A stretch of 64,000 nt of DNA from Buddleja alternifolia. Lineage: Eukaryota > Streptophyta > Magnoliopsida > Lamiales > Scrophulariaceae. The translations under genes were made by a program, and so were the position numbers. The stretch lies in assembly GCA_019426215.1 (NCBI GenBank), contig CM033401.1, positions 18,605,134 through 18,669,133 of the forward strand, given 5' to 3'. The notes under the pieces were generated by a model, which worked only from the letters and a program-made list of their open reading frames with translations, did not search any database and was not told where the DNA came from. Below are positions 12,823-24,900 of this stretch, in pieces. Position 1 is the first letter of the stretch. The number at the start of each line of letters is the position of its first letter.

Positions 12823-13054
12823 ATGGTGTGATGGTGGGGTGGTCGGTCAAGCCCACTTTCCACCCCTTTATTTATTATTATTTTTTTTTTAATTTTTTTT
12901 TTTTTAGAGTGAAATGAAAGTGGAGTACTAGATCCTTTAATTTACCTAAGATGTATACTGTAATATCTCCCTTGAACATATGTCTAAGATCCTAGGTCAT
13001 GTCCTAATGCTTTAGATAGAAACTAGTCGACTAAAAAAAAACTCGGGTATCACA
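10299..13054 (-). repeat. LTR A (3' LTR of internal copy 1)
   Basis: Length is 2756 bp. On its own strand it starts TGTGATACCC and ends GGGCATTACA, so it has TG...CA ends. It contains two (TA)n tracts (12641-12685 and 12784-12821) and one near 11465-11490, plus a GC-richer part (about 10960-11290). It differs from LTR B at roughly 16 substitutions by eye outside the microsatellites. At most of these sites LTRs B and C agree with each other against A. Confidence 0.93.
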
Positions 13055-13074
13055 TTCTCCCCTCCTTAAAAGAA
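13055..13074 (-). other. Polypurine tract of Tekay copy 1
   Basis: On the minus strand the bases just before the 3' LTR are AAGGAGGGGAGAA, a purine run that abuts TGTGATACCC. This is the plus-strand primer position of an LTR element. The same tract lies at 21644-21663 next to LTR B. The polyprotein stop codon (13066-13068) overlaps it. Confidence 0.85.
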
Positions 13075-15150
13075 TTTGGTCCCCAAATTCTCACCTGAAA
13101 ACAATTCCGGGTAGTGTCTTCGCATGTAATCCTCGGTTTCCCAAGTTGCTTCTTCTAGATTGTCGTGATTTTCCCATAACACCTTTACCATTGGGATGCT
13201 TTTAGTCCGCAGCTCACGCACTTTCTTGTCCACAATCTTTATCGGTTTTTCTTCATAAGTCAAATTGTTCTGAATTGGTATTGCATCCACCTTGAGTACA
13301 TGTTCAGGATCAGGTCGGTATTTCTTTAACCTGCTTACGTGAAAGACATCGTGCAAACCAGAGAGTGCCAGTCGATATGCTACTTTTCCAACTCTTTCCA
13401 AGATCTTGAAAGGTCCAACAAATCTAGGACTTAACTTTCCACCTTTCTTATGTTGAATGATGCCTTTCCGAGGAGATAGCCGCCAGAAAACCTCATCTCC
13501 GACGAAAAATTCTAAGTCTTTTCTTCTTTGATCGGCGTAACTCTTCTGACGACTCTGTGCAGTTTTCATTCGTTCCTGGACAATTTGGATTTTATCTATA
13601 GCTTCTTGTACCAATTCCAATTGTGGAAACGTTATTTGTCCCTGATTTTTCCTCTTAGGAATCCATGTATCTCCAACTTCCCAATGAATTGGGGACTTGC
13701 ACTTTCTCCCATATAAGGCTTCATATGGTGCCATTCCAATTGTGGCCTGATAGCTATTGTTATAAGCAAATTCTGCTAAAGCTAGGTATTGATCCCAATT
13801 TCCTTTAAAATCCAAAACACACGCTCGCAACATGTCTTCTAGTATTTGAATGACGCACTCAGATTGTCCATCCGACTGAGGGTGAGCTGATGTACTAAAA
13901 CTAAGCTTAGTTCCCAATTCTACATGTAGGCTTTTCCAAAATCGCGAGACGAATCTTGGGTCTCTATCTGAGACAATGTTGACTGGAACACCGTGGAGTC
14001 TCACAATCTCTTTGATGTATAAACGGGCTAACTTATTGAGAGGATCCACCTTTCGCATTGGTAAGAAATGAGCTAATTTTGTAAGTCTGTCTACAATTAT
14101 CCAAACAGAATCATGATTACTCGGGGTTCGTGGCAAGTCAGTTACAAAATCCATCGTTATGTGCTCCCACTTCCATTCAGGTATTTCCAAGGGCTGTAAA
14201 AGTCCAGAAGGTCGTTGGTGTTCTGCTTTCACTTGTTGGCAGGTCAAGCATCTTGCGACATATTCTGCGACTTGGTTCTTCATATTAACCCACCAATAAT
14301 GCTGTTTCAAATCCTTGTACATTTTATTTCCTCCAAGATGTATAGTATATTTGGAGCGATGCGCTTCGTCCAAAACCAACTTCTTCACATTAGCATCATC
14401 TGGTACGCATACTCGGTTCTTAAACCGTATCAGACCGTCCTTTCCGATATTAAATTCAGGTCTATCTCCATGAAGGATCTTCTCTCTTAAACTCTTGAAC
14501 TTAAGATCTTCCTCTTGTGAAATTTTGATCCTTCCAAGAATATCGGGTTCTACTCTGATATTAGAACACCTAATATGTAACCCAGCTTCCCTTGGATTCC
14601 AAAAGCTCATATCCTCTAACATCCTCCATTCATTAACCATTAATCTTGCAACGGTCGCTTTACGACTTAACGCATCTGCTACCACATTAGCTTTGCCAGG
14701 GTGGTGTTGAATTGAACAATTATAGTCCTCAAGGAGTTCCATCCACCTTCGTTGCCTCAAATTCAACTCCTTTTGAGAGAAGAGATACTTAAGGCTTTTG
14801 TGGTCAGTATCAATTATGAAGGATGCTCCGTATAGGTAGTGTCTCCATTTCTTTAACGCAAAGATAATGGCAGCTAACTCTAGTTCATGGGTTGGGTAGT
14901 TTTGCTCGTAGGGTTTGAGTTTCCGTGATGCGTAAGCAATCACATTACCATTTTGCATCAGCACACATCCAAGTCCGTCCTTCGAGGCATCACTATAAAC
15001 CACAAAGTTATCAATTCCATCAGGGAGAACTAATACTGGTGCTGTTGTGAGCCTTCTTTTTAATTCTTGGAAGCTAGACTCACATTTCTCATTCCATTCA
15101 AACTTAGTTTTCTTCTGAGTCAATCGAGTCAATGGTCCAGCTATTTTCAA
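13066..15150 (-). pseudogene. Tekay copy 1 pol, C-terminal part: RNase H, integrase, chromodomain
   Basis: An open frame of about 694 codons that begins at a TTG only because a 1-base deletion in an A-run near 15147 shifts it out of frame with the upstream part; copy 2 has the longer A-run. It carries the end of the RT, RNase H ([44 protein letters not shown]), the integrase zinc region (H...H...CLTCQQ), the core with D...D...E ([22 protein letters not shown]), and a C-terminal chromodomain (about residues 630-690, ending YPELF). The chromodomain would direct integration to particular chromatin. Confidence 0.93.
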
Positions 15151-16940
15151 AAATCCTTGACAAATCTACGATAGTACCCTGCCAAGCCTAAGAAACTCCT
15201 TATTTCCGTGGCATTCTTAGGCCTTTTCCATTCAACAATCGATTCAATTTTCGAGGGGTCGACACAAATTCCATTACCTGAAATCACATGACCTAAGAAG
15301 GCAACCTTAGCTAACCAAAATTCACACTTGCTGAATTTTGCGTAGAGCTTGTTATCTCTCAAGGTTTGCAACACCATCTTTAGGTGTCGTTTATGATCAT
15401 CTTCGCTCTTAGAATAGACAAGGATGTCATCTATAAATATCACCACAAATTGATCCAGAAAAGGGTGGAATATCCTATGCATAAGATCCATGAAAGCTGC
15501 TGGGGCGTTAGTCAATCCAAATGGCATTACTACAAACTCGTAGTGTCCATATCTTGTTTGAAAAGCAGTCTTAGGTACATCCTCCAGACGAATTTTTAGT
15601 TGGTAATATCCTTGCTGCAAATCGAGCTTCGAATATACTCTAGCTCCTTGAAGTTGATCAAATAACTCGTCGATTCGTGGAAGAGGGTACTTGTTCTTTA
15701 TTGTTACATTATTCAACCCACGATAATCGATACATAACCTTAATGATCCGTCCTTCTTCTTCACAAATAACACAGGTGCTCCCCATGGCGAAGTACTAGG
15801 TCTAATGAATCCAATCTCCAACAACTTTTGGAGTTGATCTTTCAACTCCTTAAGTTCAATCGGTGCCATCCGGTATGGGTTCTTAGCTATTGGGGCCGTT
15901 CCGGGTAAAAGTTCTATAGAGAACTCGATTTCCCTATCTGGTGGTAAGGAAGTTAATGCTTCCGGAAATACATCAAGGAATTCAGACACTACAGGTACTT
16001 CTTTAACATTCCCTTTATCATTTGGCTTGTTAATCATGAACGCTAAGTAAGCCTGGCTTCCCTTCCAAAGGGCTTTTCGTGCCCTGAAAGCCGAGATGAC
16101 TGGTGCTATAGTAGTCCTTGCACTTCCCGTGAATTCTATATCTGGATTACCAGAGCCACGAAGCCTAACAACCTTGGTATGGCAATCCATCTGTGCATGG
16201 TTGTAAGACAACCAATCCATTCCTAGAATAATATCATACTCTTGTATAGGTAATATTATAAGATCGGCTAGAAACGATCTCCCACTAATGATGACATCAC
16301 AAGCTTTGACGACCGAATCAGTCACAACGCTACTACCCATGGGTGTTGTGACTTCTACATAATAGGATAATAATTCAAAATTTTGATGCAATTTTGGTGC
16401 GTGATGAGTGTTAACAAATGAATGTGATGATCCAGGATCAAATAAGACTTTAGCTTGACAACCACAGACAAGAAGCGTACCTTCCACTACATTTGTATCT
16501 TCTGGTACCTCTTGTCCTGCTAGAGCGAATGCTCGAGCGTGAACCTTAGGTCTTCCTACATTTCTCCCAGGTCCAACTTGGTTTCCTGTCTGATTTCCTC
16601 CTTGAAATGGGCCCCGATTATTCCCATGTGGGGCTATAGAAGGACATTGGCTTGCCTTATGTTGGTCACTCCCACATCTGAGACACCTTCCCAATTTATG
16701 CCAGCATTGAGATAGATCATGGGGTCCCTTGTTACAATAAGTGCAGAGTTTTCGGTGTGGTTCTACCGGCTTTGCTTTTCCATTTCCTCCACCATTCCTG
16801 TGATTAATTTTTTGAAACTTCTTTTCTCGCCCATGCATTACGTTCGATGGTGGCGCTCTAAACTTACTACTCTGCCCAGTGTGGAGACCAAGACGTTCAG
16901 TCCCTTTTTCAATTCTAGCAGCTGCCTTTACCACTGCCAT
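15147..16940 (-). pseudogene. Tekay copy 1: zinc knuckles, protease and reverse transcriptase
   Basis: Open for 597 codons, with an ATG at 16938-16940 that is internal to the original polyprotein. Two CX2CX4HX4C knuckles lie near residues 66-100 ([28 protein letters not shown]). The protease active site near residue 166 reads [10 protein letters not shown]. The RT (about 350-530) shows [44 protein letters not shown] and the catalytic FIDD. The frame is cut from gag by loss of one A near 16959 and from the downstream part by a 1-base loss near 15150, both in short A-runs. The next part begins LKIAGPL. Confidence 0.93.
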
Positions 16941-16948
16941 GTACGAGT

Positions 16949-17665
16949 CTAATCGATTAACAACAATCGATCTTGAAGATCATTTCTGAGTCCCCTCACA
17001 AACTTGTACAATTTGTCCTCTTCTGTGCTCACTAGATTTGGAGCATACTTAGATAACCGGTGAAATTCAGACTCATATTGGGCTACAGTCAGGCTTCCTT
17101 GTTTCAGATGATAAAACTCATCCCTTCTGGCCTCTCGAACCACTTGTGGTATGTATTGGTCCTTAAATTCCTGTGTGAAGTTGACCCAAGTTCTTGGGGT
17201 GTCATTTCTGGTCCATTTTTCTTGGACAGTCCTCCACCAGTTTCTGGCTGCAGCTACCAAGCGAAACACCACAAACGTAATTTGTTGATCTTCAGTGTAG
17301 TCTAGTGCAGCAAATATGCTTTCCATCTTCTCGAGCCAGTCTTCCGCTTTAATATCATCAGGTTCGCCCATAAACTCAGGGGGGTTGAATCTTAAGAAGC
17401 GTTCCAGTGCCCTATCATGAGTCTCTTGCACTGGCGCTTGAGGGCCTTGAGGTTGAGCTTGTGCAGCCTGTTGTTGCATAAATAATAGTATCTGTTGCAA
17501 AGCTTGTGCAGTCATGTTATCCTCCCCAGCTTGTGGGCCTGCACGAGGAACTTCGTGCGTCAATGGTACCTCTTGACGGAAGTCATGTTGTTCCCCTCGG
17601 TTCGCGTCCCTATGATGATCCTGAATAACTCTTCGAGGTCGTCCACGGCCACGTCTCTCTGCCAT
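16949..17665 (-). pseudogene. Tekay copy 1 gag, N-terminal part
   Basis: The ATG at 17663-17665 gives MAERRGRGRPRR. The protein has an N-terminal Arg-rich stretch, a Gln/Ala-rich helix ([15 protein letters not shown]) and the retrotransposon gag domain (about residues 85-235: [50 protein letters not shown]). A 1-base deletion at about 16959 ends the frame 238 codons in. Gag would form the particle and package the element RNA. The region up to the upstream ORF stop (17959) has no gene. Confidence 0.92.
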
Positions 17666-17958
17666 TCTAAGACTAGTACATATATAGCAAAAAAATTATT
17701 CGAGGGCATATATAAAGAAAACTAGGAAGCTAAGATTCGATAGGGTTCAGCATATAACAAATAAATAACTTTATATACTTCTTAATTAACTAGATATCAT
17801 TTCCAAAAGAAGTTGTTAGGCATAACATTGTTTTCAAAAGTCATCGACCATATACACATCCATTTTCTCAAAAGGTCACACTAAGAACAAAGTTAGCCCT
17901 AATAAGCCTAACTACCACGTTAATGATCAAAAGGTCACGCCAACCATCCCTAGGGATT
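17666..17958. other. Spacer between extra ORF and gag, no gene
   Basis: The spacer has no long frame. It is AT-rich and holds several upstream starts and stops on the minus strand. Any downstream gag translation would need re-initiation, an internal entry site or splicing past the extra ORF. Confidence 0.5.
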
Positions 17959-18675
17959 CTACATATCATCTATGGTAGATACATCACTCTCCTCCTCGGC
18001 ATCATCCACTACATCATATCCACCTACCAGCCCGTCCTCATCGACTAACTCCATCTCACCAACTTGAAATTCCTCCTCAGGGTCTTCTTCACCTTCCTCT
18101 TGTTGCACCTGCTCCACTGGCACCGGTGCGCCTGCGTGGTTGCCTCGATCTACACCTATGCCTGGGACAAGTTCTGCAACATTAAGGAGGCGTTCTCTAA
18201 TATTTGCAAGTCGGTGGGCATTCGCCTCTCTCTCTTCCATATAAGTTTGGTGTTCATTCTCTCTTAATTGCTGAATTTCATGTAGCTGAAATTGTAGCTC
18301 CTCAACATGTCCTTGCAATTCAATTATGTTTTCCCCTTGGAGTTGAATATGCTCTTGTTGTTGTTGTACTTGTTGGAACAATGAATCATTGACATCCTGT
18401 AATTCACTAACTTCCTCCTCATATGTCGGTATGGTCTCCCCTTGCAATATGTCTATACGTCCTTCATGTGTCTTTACCTCATCTCGAGCCCTTGTTAACT
18501 CTCTCTTTAGGCTAGCCACTTGAGTCCTCGCACTCATTAATTGGACCCAAAGTCGAGAGGCTGACCTCAATGCACAAATCATCTGTGTAAAATATCTCCC
18601 CGATCGTCTCTCACTACCTGACCTATGCCGACCAACATAGCGATACCCACTAGAGGATGAAGGTAAACGAGCCAT
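17959..18675 (-). CDS. Extra ORF between primer site and gag of the Tekay element: coiled-coil, acidic tail
   Basis: This intact frame of 238 codons begins at the ATG 18673-18675 (MARLPSSSSGYRYVG). A 7-codon longer version would need a TTG start. It lies about 195 bases after the primer site, on the same strand as gag, and stops 293 bases before the gag ATG. Residues 1-45 are Ser/Arg-rich. Residues ~50-165 form a Gln/Glu/Leu heptad-rich coiled coil (SLKRELTRARDEVKTHEGRI, QQVQQQQEHIQLQGENI). The C-terminal ~50 residues are strongly acidic and end VSTIDDM. No known enzymatic domain is seen. It is absent from internal copy 2 because of the deletion there. Function is unknown; the features would suit a protein-interaction or RNA/particle accessory role, which is inference. 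Confidence 0.7.
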   Translation of the reverse strand: MARLPSSSSGYRYVGRHRSGSERRSGRYFTQMICALRSASRLWVQLMSARTQVASLKRELTRARDEVKTHEGRIDILQGETIPTYEEEVSELQDVNDSLFQQVQQQQEHIQLQGENIIELQGHVEELQFQLHEIQQLRENEHQTYMEEREANAHRLANIRERLLNVAELVPGIGVDRGNHAGAPVPVEQVQQEEGEEDPEEEFQVGEMELVDEDGLVGGYDVVDDAEEESDVSTIDDM

Positions 18676-18870
18676 ACCTAAAAGTTTTAAGAACAAGGAA
18701 ACTTAATATGACCAACGGGTCATGCTAGTAATCAAATCACACACAGAACTTTCAAAAATTGATTATTCCTTTCTTGTGGCTCAAAGGTCACCGAGCACGT
18801 TGCGGATGGGTTCCATCCCAAACCGAGGATCCTATCCTGGTTTACGCTTAGTGTTATCTTTAACAACCAA

Positions 18871-18882
18871 GCTCTGATACCA
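18871..18882 (-). other. Primer-binding site of the Tekay element (initiator tRNA-Met)
   Basis: On the minus strand TGGTATCAGAGC follows the 5' LTR end after three bases, the standard initiator tRNA-Met primer site. It is present only for internal copy 1; the equivalent in copy 2 was removed by the deletion at 26168. Confidence 0.92.
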
Positions 18883-18885
18883 CTC

Positions 18886-21227
18886 TGTAATGCCCGAACT
18901 TAAGGTGGCACGATAATAACTTAACGATACGTTCTCAAGGATAAAGGCTAGCAGCGGAATCAAATACACAAAATATCATCATCGTTTAGCCTAATACAAA
19001 CCCATACTACATATAAACATCATATATCATGTCTAACATGTCAAGAAAATTGCTAACGATGGATGTCAAAATAACTATTACAAAAGTTCCCCGAAAGGTA
19101 TGTCAAGCTATTTCCACCCGCTCTTGCCCATGACTGGAAGGAAAAGAAAATACGTAAGCAAAGGCTTAGTGAGTGCCAGTGCTCGTGTGTAAGTTGCTTA
19201 AAATGGTTTTTATTAATTTTCGAAGGATCATTGAAATCCTAAATAAGATAAGCAATTTATGATCATGGTAACAAGTAAGCAATAGCTAGTATGAGACAAG
19301 GTCTTAGTATATGCACGGTGAGGTGGTGTCAAATGTCATGGAAACATGCTTAAAACAATTTCGTTCATGATAAAGCTGGGATGATTGGTGGCATGATATT
19401 TAAGTTTGAAAACATGCATTTTAAAAGTGTGCAGTCAATGTAAGTACCACGTACAAGACTCAATGCAAATATCATGTACAAGACATGTTTAAGTAACACG
19501 TACACGTCACGCTTAAGCAGTAGGGGGCCATGTTAGCAATACTATCGCGTCCGATGATTTACCCATAGCACTTTGGGTCCCTCTGCTTCTTCCTTATCAC
19601 CCCTGAACACGCGGCTTAAAAGCCATCACCTTATACCTCCCCACGCAGGCTCGCGATGCCCGATTTGGTCATATCCGGAATATGCCACACGATAAATGAC
19701 CCATGTACCCTCAGAGCACTCCGTCCTAGGTGCATGGATCTGGACGTGGATAGCGGGAACTGTTTAAGACCGCAAGCCCATGCTTGACCGGCCGAACCCT
19801 GCCCTATCCGTCGCCCGACCTTGGGCCCAACACAACCACGCAAGATGAAACATGTCACAAGAACACCATCACGACAAATGATCATGATACAAGAACCAAA
19901 TGATGGAGTACTTCCACGAATCCATAAAAACCGATGTTTATTTTGAAATCATGCTTGCAAAATATGCATTTGAAACAAGTTTGCAATCATGTATGTCACG
20001 AATGATTAAATGAAGCGTTTTTGCTCACGAAGGAATATTGAATCGAGCGAATATATATATATATATATATATTTTTTTTTTTTTAGAATTTCATTAAAAG
20101 AATGTTTTCTTGAAATCATTTTCACAAAACCTGCCTGGAAAATTATTCTCGCAAGATATATATATACGACGTGCTCCTTCCAGTTTTAAAAGACATATAA
20201 CTATAATTTTGAGAGGCACTCACACTACGTCCAAGCTTATACGGCGTTGTCCTCGTTCGTCTCACCGACAACACCTGCTAAGCGAAATTATATCAGAAGC
20301 TCATTTTCTAACTCGTCTAAAGTCTACCCGGGGTAGTCTATGAGGTCCTAATAACTATACCAACATTCACAACAAGTTACCTTAATGAAAACTAGGCTTA
20401 ATTTCAATCTTCCCCAAAAGGTCGATAAGAGGCATAAAAACAGATTTGTGCAGTTTTAGTGTATGAATTGTTAAAAATCACAAACTCAATAATTGTGGGT
20501 AAAGTTTTTTCATAAATGTTCTAAATTTGTTAAAAGACCTTAGATAAATTTTTCAAAGGTAAATGGTCACTTAAAATGTGGCTATTTTACTCAAAACCAA
20601 AGTAAAATTGGGTTCAATTTTTTTTTTACTGGGGCAGTATTACTTTAAAATTCATATAAAATCCTAATTTAATCAAATAAGCCCCAATTTTATACACAAC
20701 AACCCCAATACATATGATTATCCCCAGTAAAGTTTTGAAATCAAAATGAAGTTTGTAAGAACCCCAAATGATGTCTCAAACAAACATTTTGAAATCCCGT
20801 AAGGCTTCTGGCAGTCTATACTTAACAATTTCCATAATTCACATTACAACTCCACAAATCTCAAAAAATTCCAGACATATTTTCGACATGCAGTAACATA
20901 CACAGTAAAAGTTTTGAACTCAAATAACATTTCCTCATTTCGATATAATTCTTCGAAATCAGTGGCAGATTTAAAGACCCAACTTACAATTGTCATGCAT
21001 GTGTGATTTCTTCATTTAAGCCTTTAGGTTAGTTACTATAAATTGTAAATTTAAGCTTAAAACTCATAGATCTACTCTTCTAATACACATGCAATAACAT
21101 TTTCAAAGCAAATTTAGCCTCTACCATTACCTACTAATGTAAGATCAAGGAATTACAAGTTACCTTTAATGCTACCAACAAGTGTGAAGATGGTTGAGGT
21201 TGAAACTAATATACTAATTTGTATCTA

Positions 21228-21268
<41 letters not shown>

Positions 21269-21362
21269 TGAATGGAAGGATGAAGAGAGGTTGACGATGA
21301 TGAAAATGGAGAAAGAGAGTTGAAGAGGTATTTTCTTGTAAGGAAAATGATGAAGTTGTGGC

Positions 21363-21401
<39 letters not shown>

Positions 21402-21643
21402 ATGGTGTGATGGTGGGGTGGTCGGTCAAGCCCACTTTCCACCCCTTTATTTATTATTTTTTTTTTTAATTTTTTTTTTAATTTTTTTTTTTTTAGAGTG
21501 AAATGAAAGTGGAGTACTAGATCCTTTAATTTACCTAAGATGTATAATCTAATATCTCCCTTGAACATATGTCTAAGATCCTAGGTCATGTCCTAATGCT
21601 TTAGATAGAAACTAGTCGACTAAAAAAAAACTCGGGTATCACA
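18886..21643 (-). repeat. LTR B (central LTR, serves as 5' LTR of copy 1 and 3' LTR of copy 2)
   Basis: Length is 2758 bp with TG...CA ends. It has a primer site on its left and a polypurine tract on its right, so it is shared by two internal regions. (TA)n tracts are at about 21228-21266 and 21366-21400, plus a T-run near 20070-20083. It shares most of its variants with LTR C rather than with LTR A. Confidence 0.93.
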
Positions 21644-21663
21644 TTCTCCCCTCCTTAAAAGAA
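21644..21663 (-). other. Polypurine tract of Tekay copy 2
   Basis: Same AAGGAGGGGAGAA purine run as at 13055, directly beside LTR B. It shows that LTR B acts as a 3' LTR for the right-hand internal region. Confidence 0.85.
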
Positions 21664-21984
21664 TTTGGTCCCCAAATTCTCACCTGAAAACAATTCCGGG
21701 TAGTGTCTTCGCATGTAATCCTCGGTTTCCCAAGTTGCTTCTTCTAGATTGTCGTGATTTTCCCATAACACCTTTACCATTGGGATGCTTTTAGTCCGCA
21801 GCTCACGCACTTTCTTGTCCACAATCTTTATCGGTTTTTCTTCATAAGTCAAATTGTTCTGAATTGGTATTGCATCCACCTTGAGTACATGTTCAGGATC
21901 AGGTCGGTATTTCTTTAACCTGCTTACGTGAAAGACATCGTGCAAACCAGAGAGTGCCAGTCGATATGCTACTTTTCCAACTCT
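21655..21984 (-). pseudogene. Tekay copy 2: integrase C-terminus and chromodomain after a premature stop
   Basis: Continues the frame of the upstream polyprotein after a nonsense change (GAA in copy 1 is TAA here) at 21985-21987. It covers the linker and chromodomain (HDVFHVSRLKKYRP, KVRELRTKSIPMVKVLW, YPELF). Translated as annotated, the copy 2 polyprotein would lack the chromodomain. Confidence 0.88.
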
Positions 21985-24900
21985 TTACAAGATCTTGAAA
22001 GGTCCAACAAATCTAGGACTTAACTTTCCACCTTTCTTATGTTGAATGATGCCTTTCCGAGGAGATAACCGCCAGAAAACCTCATCTCCGACGAAAAATT
22101 CTAAGTCTTTTCTTCTTTGATCGGCGTAACTCTTCTGACGACTTTGTGCAGTTTTCATTCGTTCCTGGACAATTTGGATTTTATCTATAGCTTCTTGTAC
22201 CAATTCCAATTGTGGAAACGTTATTTGTCCCTGATTTTTCCTCTTAGGAATCCATGTATCTCCAACTTCCCAATGAATTGGGGACTTGCACTTTCTCCCA
22301 TATAAGGCTTCATATGGTGCCATTCCAATTGTGGCCTGATAGCTATTGTTATAAGCAAATTCTGCTAAAGCTAGGTATTGATCCCAATTTCCTTTAAAAT
22401 CCAAAACACACGCTCGCAACATGTCTTCTAGTATTTGAATGACGCACTCAGATTGTCCATCCGACTGAGGGTGAGCTGATGTACTAAAACTAAGCTTAGT
22501 TCCCAATTCTACATGTAGGCTTTTCCAAAATCGCGAGACGAATCTTGGGTCTCTATCTGAGACAATGTTGACTGGAACACCGTGGAGTCTCACAATCTCT
22601 TTGATGTATAAACGGGCTAACTTATTGAGAGGATCCACCTTTCGCATTGGTAAGAAATGAGCTAATTTTGTAAGTCTGTCTACAATTATCCAAACAGAAT
22701 CATGATTACTCGGGGTTCGTGGCAAGTCAGTTACAAAATCCATCGTTATGTGCTCCCACTTCCATTCAGGTATTTCCAAGGGCTGTAAAAGTCCAGAAGG
22801 TCGTTGGTGTTCTGCTTTCACTTGTTGGCAGGTCAAGCATCTTGCGACATATTCTGCGACTTGGTTCTTCATATTAACCCACCAATAATGCTGTTTCAAA
22901 TCCTTGTACATTTTATTTCCTCCAAGATGTATAGTATATTTGGAGCGATGCGCTTCGTCCAAAACCAACTTCTTCACATTAGCATCATCTGGTACGCATA
23001 CTCGGTTCTTAAACCGTATCAGACCGTCCTTTCCGATATTAAATTCAGGTCTATCTCCATGAAGGATCTTCTCTCTTAAACTCTTGAACTTAAGATCTTC
23101 CTCTTGTGAAATTTTGATCCTTCCAAGAATATCGGGTTCTACTCTGATATTAGAACACCTAATATGTAACCCAGCTTCCCTTGGATTCCAAAAGCTCATA
23201 TCCTCTAACATCCTCCATTCATTAACCATTAATCTTGCAACGGTCGCTTTACGACTTAACGCATCTGCTACCACATTAGCTTTGCCAGGGTGGTGTTGAA
23301 TTGAACAATTATAGTCCTCAAGGAGTTCCATCCACCTTCGTTGCCTCAAATTCAACTCCTTTTGAGAGAAGAGATACTTAAGGCTTTTGTGGTCAGTATC
23401 AATTATGAAGGATGCTCCGTATAGGTAGTGTCTCCATTTCTTTAACGCAAAGATAATGGCAGCTAACTCTAGTTCATGGGTTGGGTAGTTTTGCTCGTAG
23501 GGTTTGAGTTTCCGTGATGCGTAAGCAATCACATTACCATTTTGCATCAGCACACATCCAAGTCCGTCCTTCGAGGCATCACTATAAACCACAAAGTTAT
23601 CAATTCCATCAGGGAGAACTAATACTGGTGCTGTTGTGAGCCTTCTTTTTAATTCTTGGAAGCTAGACTCACATTTCTCATTCCATTCAAACTTAGTTTT
23701 CTTCTGAGTCAATCGAGTCAATGGTCCAGCTATTTTCAAAAAATCCTTGACAAATCTACGATAGTACCCTGCCAAGCCTAAGAAACTCCTTATTTCCGTG
23801 GCATTCTTAGGCCTTTTCCATTCAACAATCGATTCAATTTTCGAGGGGTCGACACAAATTCCATTACCTGAAATCACATGACCTAAGAAGGCAACCTTAG
23901 CTAACCAAAATTCACACTTGCTGAATTTTGCGTAGAGCTTGTTATCTCTCAAGGTTTGCAACACCATCTTTAGGTGTCGTTTATGATCATCTTCGCTCTT
24001 AGAATAGACAAGGATGTCATCTATAAATATCACCACAAATTGATCCAGAAAAGGGTGGAATATCCTATGCATAAGATCCATGAAAGCTGCTGGGGCGTTA
24101 GTCAATCCAAATGGCATTACTACAAACTCGTAGTGTCCATATCTTGTTTGAAAAGCAGTCTTAGGTACATCCTCCAGATGAATTTTTAGTTGGTAATATC
24201 CTTGCTGCAAATCGAGCTTCGAATATACTCTAGCTCCTTGAAGTTGATCAAATAACTCGTCGATTCGTGGAAGAGGGTACTTGTTCTTTATTGTTACATT
24301 ATTCAACCCACGATAATCGATACATAACCTTAATGATCCGTCCTTCTTCTTCACAAATAACACAGGTGCTCCCCATGGCGAAGTACTAGGTCTAATGAAT
24401 CCAATCTCCAACAACTTTTGGAGTTGATCTTTCAACTCCTTAAGGTCAATCGGTGCCATCCGGTATGGGTTCTTAGCTATTGGGGCCGTTCCGGGTAAAA
24501 GTTCTATAGAGAACTCGATTTCCCTATCTGGTGGTAAGGAAGTTAATGCTTCCGGAAATACATCAAGGAATTCAGACACTACAGGTACTTCTTTAACATT
24601 CCCTTTATCATTTGGCTTGTTAATCATGAACGCTAAGTAAGCCTGGCTTCCCTTCCAAAGGGCTTTTCGTGCCCTGAAAGCCGAGATGACTGGTGCTATA
24701 GTAGTCCTTGCACTTCCCGTGAATTCTATATCTGGATTACCAGAGCCACGAAGCCTAACAACCTTGGTATGGCAATCCATCTGTGCATGGTTGTAAGACA
24801 ACCAATCCATTCCTAGAATAATATCATACTCTTGTATAGGTAATATTATAAGATCGGCTAGAAACGATCTCCCACTAATGATGACATCACAAGCTTTGAC

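Noticed and set aside
12636..12863. Ile-Tyr repeat frames in the LTRs (also 21206-21568 and 27646-27990)
   Set aside because: Translations of (TA)n microsatellites.
14215..14490. Plus-strand frames inside the Tekay pol region (also 22804-23079 and others)
   Set aside because: They are antisense to strongly supported pol coding sequence and repeat only because the two internal copies are alike.
18676..18696. Longer start for the extra Tekay ORF
   Set aside because: The extension begins at TTG. The first in-frame ATG is at 18673-18675, which also gives a sensible N-terminus.
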